A stretch of DNA of 64,000 nucleotides. Origin: Paenibacillus mucilaginosus 3016. Its GTDB lineage: Bacteria; Bacillota; Bacilli; Paenibacillales; NBRC-103111. Made by a program: the position numbers and the translations under genes. A model generated the notes under the pieces. It saw only the letters and a list, made by a program, of their open reading frames with translations. It searched no databases and was not told the origin of the DNA. Where the stretch lies: assembly GCF_000250655.1 (NCBI RefSeq), contig NC_016935.1:1506001-1570000 (forward strand), given 5' to 3'. Positions 17,495 to 25,872 of this stretch are shown one piece after another. Numbering within the stretch: position 1 is the stretch's first letter; each line of letters opens with the position of its first letter.

Positions 17495-18547
17495 TTAAGG
17501 CTGAAGGTCGGACGATTCCACCGGAACGAAGATCTCGCTGATCATCTCGATGAACGTGTCCAGCACATTGCCGTTCACCGCTTCTTCTTCCTCGAGCGGC
17601 TCCTGAGCGGCAGATGCCGTTGCAGCGGCTGTGGCGGTATAGCTGGCCTGCCTTACTTCACCCGGCTCGGAGGAGGCCGTCGGGGCCGGCGCCAAGCCGA
17701 TGTCGCTGTAGGTCAGAAAGTCCGTATACACTCCGTTCACTCCCATGTCCAGGTAGTCCTTGACTTCATTCGGCTCGTTCAGGGAGTGGACATAGGCAAC
17801 GGCCCCAGCTTCCTTGAGAGCGGCAATGAACTCCGGCGTGGCGCGTTCGGTAGGCATGGCCACTACGCGGATGCCATGGGTTTTGACATACTCGGTAATC
17901 TCCTCCGGCTCAAGCTCCGATAGATAGAGCGAGTAGATGTAGTTCGGGAACGGGATGATGCTTCTTACCTGGGCGATCATCGAAGGAGAATACAGTTCGG
18001 GTACGATCCGGTCGACGATCTTCGGATCCACCTTGTTCACCGCGTCGCGGATCAGCGTGAACTGCTGCTGCACGATCTTCGGATCGGTTTCCTTCGTATC
18101 CGTAACGAGGTACACGTCCGGATAGAGCTTCAGCAGGTAGGCGACGTCTTCCATGGACAGCGGCGTGTATTTGCGCAGGATCGGATAGCTCTTGAACTCG
18201 GCCATCGTCAGCGGGGCGTCCAGCTTCTCCTCGGGGATATCCTGCTGGAACTTGGCCGCCAGATAAGGAAGCCAGTCGTGCCGTGCCGCAAGCTGACCGT
18301 CTTCCGTCAGGGAGAAGTCCGCTTCGAAGACGCGCTGCCCCTTCGCATAGTTTTCCTTGAAGGCTTCCAGGCTGTTCGTATAGTCGACTCCGTCAATCCC
18401 GCCCATGGCGTGGGCGATCAGGGAGTACTGTGTCCATTCGGGCTGGGGCTGTTCGGCGGCCGATGCTCCCGGAGCATGCAGCGTGAACAAACAGGCGCCG
18501 GCCAGAAGCATCGATGCTGCTTTTTTCAGTATGAGGTTCATAACCAT
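17495..18547 (-). CDS. Secreted glycerophosphodiester phosphodiesterase-like protein
   Basis: A 350-residue protein of the GDPD/PLC-like TIM-barrel superfamily, exported by an N-terminal signal peptide (about 1-30, cleavage near ASAAEQ). GDPD signatures are IAHAMGGIDGVDYTNSLEAF (usual HRG...ENT, here AHAMGG), FEADFSLTEDGQLAARHDW (metal-binding Glu, Asp and His), VYLVTDTKE, and a C-terminal GVNGVYTDF strand. It should hydrolyse glycerophosphodiesters or a related phosphodiester outside the membrane. The last 70 residues are a low-complexity tail. Start ATG 18547 or ATG 18541, the latter better spaced from GGAG. Divergent from a metallophosphoesterase lipoprotein. Confidence 0.82.
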   Translation of the reverse strand: MVMNLILKKAASMLLAGACLFTLHAPGASAAEQPQPEWTQYSLIAHAMGGIDGVDYTNSLEAFKENYAKGQRVFEADFSLTEDGQLAARHDWLPYLAAKFQQDIPEEKLDAPLTMAEFKSYPILRKYTPLSMEDVAYLLKLYPDVYLVTDTKETDPKIVQQQFTLIRDAVNKVDPKIVDRIVPELYSPSMIAQVRSIIPFPNYIYSLYLSELEPEEITEYVKTHGIRVVAMPTERATPEFIAALKEAGAVAYVHSLNEPNEVKDYLDMGVNGVYTDFLTYSDIGLAPAPTASSEPGEVRQASYTATAAATASAAQEPLEEEEAVNGNVLDTFIEMISEIFVPVESSDLQP

Positions 18548-18788
18548 CTCCGCCTCTCATGAGGATTTGTTCTCTCTCTTTGGGTGCTTCTCCTATTCCT
18601 ATCCATAGGGTTCTTACTGGCTAAGGATTTTGGTGGGGTTGCTTACTAACTACTTACCCACAATTGTGACAGGATCCTTACAATTTCGTCGAAACTTGTG
18701 AAATTTGGGTGAATGCCTGCGCTGGACTTTGGGGTAAAAAATGACATATAATAGGACCACTTTTTGGGATCGGGAAGCGAGGGGTTGG

Positions 18789-19853
18789 ATGATGGGCAGA
18801 CGGACAAGCAGGTGGGTGCCGCCGGGAAGCGGGGCCCTGCGGCGGAGCACTGCGCTGCTGCTTGCGGCGGCGGTGCTCCTGGCCGGGTGCGGTCCGGGAA
18901 GGACCGGCGGCACGAACGGAGCGGGCGGACCTCCGGCAGCTCCGCCAAGCACACCGGTTGAAGCTCCGGTGGAAGCGACGATCGGCACGGTGCCCATTGC
19001 CGCAGGCAAGTTCCGTTTCGTCGTGATGGGCGACAGCCGGGGCTCATCAAACGGCACGAATGAAGCTACGCTGCGGGCTCTGCTCGAGAAGGTGAAAGGG
19101 CTGAAGCCCGCGCCGGATTTCCTCCTCTTCACCGGGGACCAGGTCACGGGAGGGTATACGGTGGCGAAGCAGCTGGCGAATTGGAAGAACATTGCGGACG
19201 ATTATTTCCCGGTGACGTCGATCTATCCCGCGCTCGGCAATCACGAGGACGACGAGAAGGTCTTCAGTAAGGCGTTTCCTTACCTTCCGCAGAATGGGGC
19301 GGAAGGCTATGGACGGACTGTGTATTCGTTCGACCACGGCAATGCGCGGTTCATTACGCTGAATTCCAACCGGACGAATGAGGACGACGACTATGTCATC
19401 GACGATGCACAGCTCGCCTGGCTCGAGGAGCAGCTCAAGGGGGCGGCGGACAAGCACCGGTTCGTGCAGTTTCATGTGCCGGCTTACCCGGTCGGCGCCC
19501 ATCTCGGCAGCTCGCTGGATGCGGCTCCCGCCTCACGGGACAAGCTGTGGGCGCTGCTCGACCGGTACCGCGTGACGGCCGTGCTCGTCGGGCATGAGCA
19601 TAACTATAACCGGCGCAAGGTGGATGCTTCGTTCAGCGGCAGCGGGTATACCTTCCGGCAGGAGATCTACCAGCTGACCATCGGCGGAGCGGGAGCCCCG
19701 CTGTATACGGGCAGCAAGGAGAACAAGGGCGTCGTCGTCGGTCCCAAAGCCAGCTACCATTACATGGTGGTGGATGTGGACGGGAGCCGGGCACAGTTCG
19801 AGGCCTATGACCTGCAGCAGAATCGGATCGATTCTTTTGCTGTCGAGCGGTAG
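18789..19853 (+). CDS. Metallophosphoesterase lipoprotein
   Basis: A 354-residue calcineurin-like phosphoesterase exported as a lipoprotein (lipobox LLAGC near residue 33, followed by a Gly/Pro linker). All metal-binding motifs are present in order: VMGDSRG, FTGDQVTGG, ALGNHEDDE, FHVPAYP and VLVGHEHNYNRR, so it should be active. ATG 18789 follows GAGGGG; the longer frame from 18741 lacks a ribosome site. It appears to head a run of genes (19926-23693) coding for membrane proteins, a related pseudoenzyme and another lipoprotein. Confidence 0.85.
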   Translation: MMGRRTSRWVPPGSGALRRSTALLLAAAVLLAGCGPGRTGGTNGAGGPPAAPPSTPVEAPVEATIGTVPIAAGKFRFVVMGDSRGSSNGTNEATLRALLEKVKGLKPAPDFLLFTGDQVTGGYTVAKQLANWKNIADDYFPVTSIYPALGNHEDDEKVFSKAFPYLPQNGAEGYGRTVYSFDHGNARFITLNSNRTNEDDDYVIDDAQLAWLEEQLKGAADKHRFVQFHVPAYPVGAHLGSSLDAAPASRDKLWALLDRYRVTAVLVGHEHNYNRRKVDASFSGSGYTFRQEIYQLTIGGAGAPLYTGSKENKGVVVGPKASYHYMVVDVDGSRAQFEAYDLQQNRIDSFAVER

Positions 19854-19925
19854 GTCCATTCGCGCCGCGGCGCGGTCAGCCGGCAGCGTCTGACAAGTCT
19901 ATACCTGGAAGGAGAGCAGGAGGAT

Positions 19926-20489
19926 ATGAAAATGCAGCCGCCGTTTCGGGATCTCGCCATGGCGCAGGGGGCAGCCGCGGTGGTGCTGTTCCTCCTCGTG
20001 CCCGCGGCGACCCTGCTTGGGCCGGGCATGCACCGGACGGCAGGGATGCTCCATGGGCTGGCGGCTTCGCTGACCGTGCTTGTGGCAACGTATACATGGC
20101 ATGCGTTCTACGATTATGCGAGGGGGCGGGGAGCCGGCAGGAGCAGACTGGCGCGCAGGCTCGGGATGACGAACGGGCTCACACTGCTGACCCTTGTCAC
20201 GGCCAATTGGCTCTATATCGGATACCAGGCGCCGGAGGGGGCTTCGGAATGGTTCAAGCTCCACCTCCCGGCAGGGCATTGGGTTGTGATGGAATACAAG
20301 GAATTCGTGTCGCTGATGACGCTGCCCTGCGGGGTCGCGGCCCAGGTCATCCTGCAGCGCTTAGGCGGAGGCCGATCGCCTTCCGAAGGGGTGCGTCTGG
20401 TGCTTGGAATCCTGCTGACGATGCTGTGGCTGTGCATGCTGGTAGGCTTTGCCTTCGGGCTGATCCTGGTAAAGTGGAAGGCGGCGTAA
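19926..20489 (+). CDS. Polytopic membrane protein of unknown function
   Basis: A 187-residue protein with four predicted membrane helices (about 12-32, 38-58, 82-100, 155-180). His residues lie near the ends of helices (MLHGLA, YTWHAF, LPAGHWVV), as in small haem- or copper-handling membrane proteins, but no family was identified and this is speculative. Preceded by GGAGAGCAGGAGG. It lies 72 bases after the phosphoesterase lipoprotein gene, on the same strand. Confidence 0.65.
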   Translation: MKMQPPFRDLAMAQGAAAVVLFLLVPAATLLGPGMHRTAGMLHGLAASLTVLVATYTWHAFYDYARGRGAGRSRLARRLGMTNGLTLLTLVTANWLYIGYQAPEGASEWFKLHLPAGHWVVMEYKEFVSLMTLPCGVAAQVILQRLGGGRSPSEGVRLVLGILLTMLWLCMLVGFAFGLILVKWKAA

Positions 20490-20592
20490 GGATCCTTATC
20501 CTAGGATATGCAGAGCAGGCTGCATGTGGACGGGCTTGGTGAATACATAGGCAGCAGAATTGGCTGGTTGGTAAGAGGGGAGGCGGCCGCTG

Positions 20593-21435
20593 GTGAGGAA
20601 AGCACGACGTGAGGTGTCCGGTACGAAAGCGGAGACGGCCCGGGGAGCGGCAGGCAGGAGCGAGAGAGGCTCCGCGCTCCAGGGCGGAGAAGCCCAGGCG
20701 GAACGAGCAGCGGCAGCGGGCCGTCGGGGAGATAGCGCTGGTATGGATATGAGGAGAGGCAGGGCGGAGAACGGTGGTAAGGCGAAGATCGGGGAAGCCG
20801 CGGCAGGCGGGGGATCGGGAGCGGGCCGTCGGGGAAATGCGGCCGGAATGGAAGCCGAGAGAGGTCGAATTGTCGGCGGCAGAGAGGAGAGCGGTGCTGT
20901 GACGGTAGCCGGAGCGGCTCAGGCTGAAGGAGTCTCCGAATCTGATGCTGGCATGGACCCAGCTAGCCGCCGAGAGGAGAGCCATGCTGCAGCGGCAGGC
21001 GGAGCTTCGGAAGCGGGCCGGCGGGAACATGGGGCTGAAATGAATGCGGAGAGCAGTCCGGGAATCGGCGTGAGGCACAGTGCTTCCGCAGCGAAGAACG
21101 GGGAAGCTGTAGCGGCCATGCTGGCGGTTCTGCTCGGGATGGCTGTGCTGACCGCAGCGCACTGGTGGAGCTCAGGCGACCCGGCCTCAGCCAATCCGCG
21201 GCTGCTGAAGCTGGCCTCCTGGGTGCCGGGCGGACTGCGCATCGGTCCTTATGCAGGCAAGGAAGCGGCAGCGCTTACGGTCTGGCTCGGCTCCTGGCCC
21301 GTGCTGTTCCTGCTGCTGCGCCGGTACGATCCGCCGCTTAAGCCGTGGGCATACGGCTTTGCCGCCGTCTTTGTGCTGCTGCTCCTGCTTCTGTGGCCGC
21401 CGGTATATCATGCCATCTACGGCTGGCCGGCTTAG
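20593..21435 (+). CDS. Membrane protein with long low-complexity N-terminal region
   Basis: A 280-residue protein. Residues 1-170 are low-complexity (Ala, Gly, Glu, Arg) with degenerate repeats such as GAGRRGNAAGMEAERG and EAGRREHGAEMNAESS; residues 175-280 hold about three membrane helices and end in YHAIYGWPA. GTG 20593 is a weak start. The charged N-terminal part may be expanded repeat DNA that happens to stay open; a shorter product from ATG 21043 would keep all helices. Function unknown. Confidence 0.5.
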   Translation: MRKARREVSGTKAETARGAAGRSERGSALQGGEAQAERAAAAGRRGDSAGMDMRRGRAENGGKAKIGEAAAGGGSGAGRRGNAAGMEAERGRIVGGREESGAVTVAGAAQAEGVSESDAGMDPASRREESHAAAAGGASEAGRREHGAEMNAESSPGIGVRHSASAAKNGEAVAAMLAVLLGMAVLTAAHWWSSGDPASANPRLLKLASWVPGGLRIGPYAGKEAAALTVWLGSWPVLFLLLRRYDPPLKPWAYGFAAVFVLLLLLLWPPVYHAIYGWPA

Positions 21436-21512
21436 CGGGATTTCGGATACCAGGATGGAGCCGTTGGAACGGTTGGATCTCAGGCGGCTTGATGAAGAGG
21501 GGAGGGGTGAAC

Positions 21513-23187
21513 GTGGCGGATGAGAGGGCGGAGAATGGAGTGCGTAGGACGCGGACTGCGACCAGCCCGGTGAAGGTGCCGGAAGCTGAAAGCCCCCCCG
21601 GGGCCGGCAGGCCTTTCGTCACTGACGCTGTTGGGACTACCGGAGCTGAAGCAACCGCGATGTCCAAGCAGCAAGCGGAGCATTCCCCCCAACGCCGTTC
21701 TGGTCTTGCGTCCGTACGGGAGGGAAAGGGCGGCGGCACGAGCCGCCCGGGAAGAGGTGCCCGGCGATTCCTGCCGGTTACGCTGCTCTTCCTGCTGCTC
21801 TTCGGAGGACTGGCCGGAGCGCTCCTGTGGTCCCGCCCGCCGGTGACCGGCAGATCGGAGTTGGCGGCCGCATCGGATGAGGAGCGGTCCTGGCAGGCGG
21901 TATACAGCCTTGCGGATCCGGCAGCGGCTGCCCCGGGAGAGCTGGATCGGCTGCTGGCGCAGGCACCGGGCGTGCTTTTCTTCGCGGGTCCGGCGGGGCT
22001 GGCCGGCAGTGGAGCCGCGCCGCGGACTTTCTTTCCCGTATGGGACGGGCGGGGGCAGCCGGGCAGCAGCCGGAAGCCCGCTTCCCGCACATCCCGGAGG
22101 AGCAGCTTCCCGGCTATGGCCGCACGGCCTATTTCGTCGATTACGGCGAAGCCCGCTTCTGGTTCCTGAACGCCGCCAAGCTGGCGCAGGAACCTCAGGT
22201 GCAGCTCGGCTGGCTGCAGCGCACCGCCGCCGAGAACCCGCAGCCGCCCGCATCGTGCTGCTGGCGGACGAGCCCGCCGCGCCGGAGGCCTGGCAGGGCT
22301 TCACCGCCGCCGGCGTCGAGCTCGTGCTCGCGGGCGGCCGGCTCTGGGCGCCCCCCGCCGCGGTGCAGGCCCCGCCGCCGGAGGGCTACCGCGCCGCGGA
22401 CGCCCGGCCCGGCTGGGCCGCGTGGACCCCGCCCCCGGGCGGGAAGCAGGAAGCCCCCGGCTTCCTGCTTCTCGAGGGGCGGGGCCCGCGGCTGCGGGCC
22501 GCCCTGCCGGCCGGCGGCGGCAGCCCGGGCGCGGCGCTGGCGCTCGACGCCTCGGCGCTCAGCGGCCCTGCGCCGCTCGAGCGGGCGGCCGTGCCCCCCG
22601 GCGCGCTGTGGCGCTACCGCCCCGGCGGACGCGATCTGCCCGCGGTCGTGCCCGATGGGCTCGACCTCTCGGGCGAGCATCCGTCCGCCGGGCGGACGCC
22701 GCTGCCGGCCGCCGACTGGCGCGGCGCGGGCTTTGACGCCGCCGGCTGGGCCGCTGGGCAGGCGCCGCTTGGGCGTACCCGCGACGCCTCCAGGCAGCGG
22801 GGCATCGCCACGGCGCTGCCGGCAGGCCCTTCGCCGGCGTATTACTTCCGCCATGCGTTCCAGCTGGACGAGCCGCCGAAGGAAGGCCAGGAGTGGACGC
22901 TCCAGGCCGCTTATGAGGACGGCATCATCGTCTATCTGAACGGCGTGGAGGTCGCCCGCGATTCGATCCGCGACGGACTGGTCGACGACCGGACGCTCGG
23001 GGTTCCCCATTCGGGCGTAATCTACGAGTCGTTCCCGCTGGAGGCGTACCTCGAGCTTCTGAAGCAAGGGACCAACACGCTTGCCGTCGAAGTGCACGGC
23101 AGCCATCCGGATACGCCAGAGCTGTGGTTCGACCTCAGCCTGACGGTCCGGGAACGGCCCGCTGCGGGGGGAGGGGGAGCGCCATGA
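21513..23187 (+). pseudogene. Metallophosphoesterase-like protein with C-terminal beta-sandwich domain, two frameshifts
   Basis: One gene read in three frames. Part 1 (GTG 21513, ribosome site GGAGGGGTGA) encodes a low-complexity N-terminus, a membrane segment (LPVTLLFLLLFGGLAGALLW) and the start of a phosphoesterase-like domain. A shift near 22045-22075 leads to FPHIPEEQLPGYGRTAYFVD, parallel to FPYLPQNGAEGYGRTVYSFD in the lipoprotein at 18789. A second shift near 22240-22260 leads to RIVLLADEPAAPEAW and a beta-sandwich domain (about 22600-23160) with YEDGIIVYLNGVEVARDSIRDG. The metal-binding motifs are missing: where active paralogues have TGDQ, GNHED and GHEHN, this has FAGPAG, VWDGRG and LAGGRL. 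So it is either decayed or a non-catalytic relative; very high GC here also makes sequence error possible. Confidence 0.65.
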
Positions 23188-23693
23188 AGAGGAACGCTCC
23201 ATCGAACTGCACCCGGTATTCCTGGCGTAGGGCCCTTGCTCCGCGCGGTTTTCGGCAGCATCCGTACCGATGGTCCGGCTGCTCTGCTTTCAGCAGCTCA
23301 TCTCTCAGCGGACGCAGACGCCCTGAATTCGCCGGCCGGCCCTTCCGGCATCTGCTGTGGGCGCTGCTTCTCTGTCTTGGACTGACCGCAGGCTGCGGCG
23401 CAGCGGATCGTCCCGCCGACTCGCCCGGTCTGCTGGCCGCACTGTCGTTTGCCAGGGAACATATCCTGCTTGAGAATGGCAACGACTTCGTGTGGACCGA
23501 TGTGACCGTATCGCTGAACGGCCGGTATGTCTACAAGGCGGATACCGTGCCGAGAGGGACATCCGCGCTGCCGTTCGCCGAGTTCCGGGACGGGGACGGC
23601 CGGCCCTTCGACCGTTCCAGCATGACGCCGCGCAGTCTGGTGATCGAGGCCGGCGGAGGGTTTAATGGCCAGCCCGGCCGGTACGAATGGTAG
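23184..23693 (+). CDS. Hypothetical lipoprotein, end gene of the phosphoesterase cluster
   Basis: A 169-residue protein whose ATG overlaps the previous stop (ATGA). The N-terminus is unusually long and basic before a hydrophobic stretch and lipobox (LLCLGLTAGC, Cys near 72), so the true start may be further in. The rest (LLENGNDFVWTDVTVSLNGRYVYKADTVPRGTSALPFAEFRDGDGRPF) is a small beta-rich domain not assigned to a family. The last codons lie in the first copy of a tandem DNA repeat that continues beyond the stop. Confidence 0.6.
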   Translation: MKRNAPSNCTRYSWRRALAPRGFRQHPYRWSGCSAFSSSSLSGRRRPEFAGRPFRHLLWALLLCLGLTAGCGAADRPADSPGLLAALSFAREHILLENGNDFVWTDVTVSLNGRYVYKADTVPRGTSALPFAEFRDGDGRPFDRSSMTPRSLVIEAGGGFNGQPGRYEW

Positions 23694-23860
23694 GCAGCTG
23701 GTGATAGATGCTGCCTTGGGTTTAACGGCCAGCCCGGGCCGGTACGAATGGCAGCCGGTGATCGAGGCTGCCGGAGGGTTCGACGGCCAGCCCGGCCGGA
23801 ATGAATGGCAGCCGGTGATCGAGGCTGCCGGAGAGATCAGCGTCCAGCCCGGCTCTTTTA
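23640..23860 (+). repeat. Tandem repeat, about 57-61 bp x 3.8, starting inside the 3' end of a gene
   Basis: Units starting GTGAT begin at 23640, 23701, 23758 and 23815 (periods 61, 57, 57). The first unit encodes VIEAGGGFNGQPGRYEW and ends in the gene stop codon (TGG-TAG); later units have TGG-CAG and would encode VIEAAGGFDGQPGRNEWQP. The array looks like duplication of the end of the gene. Confidence 0.75.
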
Positions 23861-23972
23861 AGGCATCTGGGGTAGATACCCTCAGCCGAGCAGGCCCTCG
23901 GCAGCCCTACAGGCAGTCACCTTAATCCGCTTAAAAAACCGGACTGTACGCAAGTTCCCCCTTACTCATCAC

Positions 23973-24160
23973 AATAACGGAACTACGATTCCTTATTTGA
24001 TTATTTCCCGTCATTTCCCATGAAATAGCGGAACTCTGGTATCTTATAGCCTCCCAAGGCAGGGCTTTTGCTTGCGGAGAGTCCAGATAGAGAATCGTAG
24101 TTCCGCTATTTTTAAATCAGCAGTCCATAGGGAAGACATAGCGAACTATAGTTCCGCTAT
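23973..24160. repeat. Cluster 1 of AATAGCGGAACT hairpin repeats (four copies)
   Basis: Copies at about 23973-23996, 24023-24048, 24092-24110 (reverse) and 24138-24160. The best consensus across the window is AATAGCGGAACTACGATTCGCTATT, an imperfect hairpin whose ends (AATAGCG and CGCTATT) pair. The first two copies plus the spacer TATTTCCCGTCATTTCCC form a block that recurs in reverse at 39740-39803. Confidence 0.75.
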
Positions 24161-24318
24161 TTTGGCGGTAAAGGGTGTTTTGGCTGGTGGGAGGAATCCG
24201 CCGCTGCCCGGACCGACGTGCCCGTAGTCTGACAAGGGGAGAGGCGCATGCGGGAGGCTGCCGGAGGAAGGTAACAGCAAGGGCAGACTCGGTTTTGCGA
24301 GGATCGTAAGAAGCATAA

Positions 24319-24705
24319 GGAAGGCAGCTGTGTGCCCAAGCGCCCTGACCGGGCCCCGGCTCTGATGGATCTGTCGCAGCAGCAATTCTGTCTATCGCTG
24401 CCTGCATGGGTCTTGCTTCGGCCAAACGCATCGTGGCCAAGCATGTGGGAAGGCAGCTGTGTGCCCAAGCGCCCTGACCGGGCCCCGGCTCTGATGGATC
24501 TGTCGCAGCAGCAATTCTGTCTATCGCTGCCTGCATGGGTCTTGCTCCGGCCAAACGCATCGCGGCCAAGCATGTGGGAAGGCAGCTGTGTGCCCAAGCG
24601 CCCTGACCGGGCCCCGGCTCTGATGGATCTGTCGCAGCAGCAATTCTGTCTACCCCCGGCTGCATGGGTCTTGCTGCGGCCAAATGCATCGCGGCCAAGC
24701 ATGAG
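24319..24705. repeat. 129-bp tandem repeat, three copies
   Basis: Copies start at 24319, 24448 and 24577, beginning GGAAGGCAGCTGTGTGCCC; the third diverges towards its end. Because 129 is divisible by three, long open frames appear in several frames on both strands, but none has a start with a ribosome site or a recognisable product, so I treat the block as non-coding. Confidence 0.8.
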
Positions 24706-24816
24706 GAGGCCTCCCATATGCAAAGCCCCACCCCCAACTCCCACTGCTTCACTGACCCGCCATGGGCAGAGCAGACCTGCCCTCCCAGCGCCTCGGCCGC
24801 TGTCCCCACGCACGCT

Positions 24817-24863
24817 AAAAAAGGCTGCACGCCTGCTCCGGTGAGCTTGGCTGCAGCCTTTTT
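24817..24863. terminator. Long-loop bidirectional terminator after metQ
   Basis: AAAAAAGGCTGCA (24817-24829) pairs with TGCAGCCTTTTT (24852-24863). On the minus strand it would end the metNIQ transcript about 110 bases after metQ. Confidence 0.65.
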
Positions 24864-24865
24864 AC

Positions 24866-24970
24866 AATATAAGAATTTACATCTCGCCAGGACTCGATTC
24901 TGCATTCTTATATTTCTTATAAACGCGCATCGCCCTTAAAAGGACGGCGGCCGTTTATCCTGTATCCTGC
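24866..24970 (-). repeat. Two-hairpin 3' element, copy A
   Basis: Read on the minus strand directly after the metQ stop: hairpin 1 (ATAAACGGCC ... GCGCGTTTAT) then hairpin 2 (ATATAAGAAT ... ATTCTTATAT) with GCAGAATCGAGTCC in its loop. Copy B at 29381-29480 has the same order of parts and much the same sequence. Possible conserved 3' UTR structure or small mobile repeat. Confidence 0.6.
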
Positions 24971-25813
24971 TTACTTGAACGCTGGAACAACAGCGCCTTG
25001 GTACTTGTCTTCGATGAACTTGCGGACTTCCGGGGAGTTCAGGGCCTTGGCGAGCTTCTGCATCGCTTCGGAGTCCTTGTTGTCCGGACGGGATACGAGG
25101 TTGTTCACGTAAGGAGAGTTGCTGTCCTCAATGAACAGGGCGTCCTTCGTCGGGTTGAGCTTCGCTTCGAGAGCGTAGTTCGTGTTGATCAGGGCCAGGT
25201 CGACTTCAGGCAGAACGCGAGGCAGCATGGCGGCTTCGAGTTCCTTGATCTTGAGGTTTTTCTTGTTCTCAACGATGTCCTTCACGGTACCGGAGATGCC
25301 TGCGCCGTCCTTGAGCTTGATCAGGCCGTTCTTCTCTAGCAGCGCCAGGGCGCGGCCGGAGTTCGAAGGGTCGTTCGGGATGGCTACGGTAGCGCCGTCC
25401 TGCAGCTCGTCGGCTTTCTTGATTTTCTGGGAGTACGCACCGAACGGCTCGATGTGGACGCCGGTAACTTTCACCAGGTTCATGCCCTTGGCTTTGTTCT
25501 GGTCGTCCAGGTACGGCGTGTGCTGGAAGAAGTTCGCGTCGAGCTGCTTCTCGAATACCTGTACGTTCGGCTGCACATAGTCCGTGAACTCCTTCACTTC
25601 GAGGTTCACGCCTTCAGCCTTGAGCTTGTCTTTGACGCTGTTCAGGATCTCGGCGTGAGGAACAGCGGTAGCGCCGACCTTCAGCGTCACTTCCTTGGCA
25701 GGTGCTGCGCCGTTCGATGGAGCCGGTGCCGCCTGTTCTGCCGGCTTGGTGCCGCATGCCGCGAGCGAGAAGGCCATAACCAGGGACAGTGCGAGTGTTA
25801 ACGGTTTTTTCAT
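24971..25813 (-). CDS. metQ: Methionine ABC transporter substrate-binding lipoprotein MetQ
   Basis: A 280-residue NlpA-family lipoprotein that captures methionine outside the membrane. Signal peptide with lipobox SLAAC (Cys20). Family motifs: VGATAVPHAEILN, VKEFTDYVQPNVQVFEKQLDANFFQHTPYLD, PFGAYSQKIK, VAIPNDPSNSGRALALLEKNGLI, and NTNYALEAKLNP. Third gene of metN-metI-metQ, 59 bases after metI. A SAM riboswitch upstream of metN fits methionine as the substrate. Confidence 0.95.
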   Translation of the reverse strand: MKKPLTLALSLVMAFSLAACGTKPAEQAAPAPSNGAAPAKEVTLKVGATAVPHAEILNSVKDKLKAEGVNLEVKEFTDYVQPNVQVFEKQLDANFFQHTPYLDDQNKAKGMNLVKVTGVHIEPFGAYSQKIKKADELQDGATVAIPNDPSNSGRALALLEKNGLIKLKDGAGISGTVKDIVENKKNLKIKELEAAMLPRVLPEVDLALINTNYALEAKLNPTKDALFIEDSNSPYVNNLVSRPDNKDSEAMQKLAKALNSPEVRKFIEDKYQGAVVPAFK

Positions 25814-25872
25814 AGTAGAATCCCTCCAGAATGTAGTGTGGTATAAAGTCCTTGGATCTATATCAAAAATCC

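Noticed and set aside
24117-24905. Long open frames over the 129-bp repeats on both strands
   Set aside because: Several frames are open at once because the period is a multiple of three and stops are rare; no ribosome site, no domain, and the frames run through terminators and other repeats.
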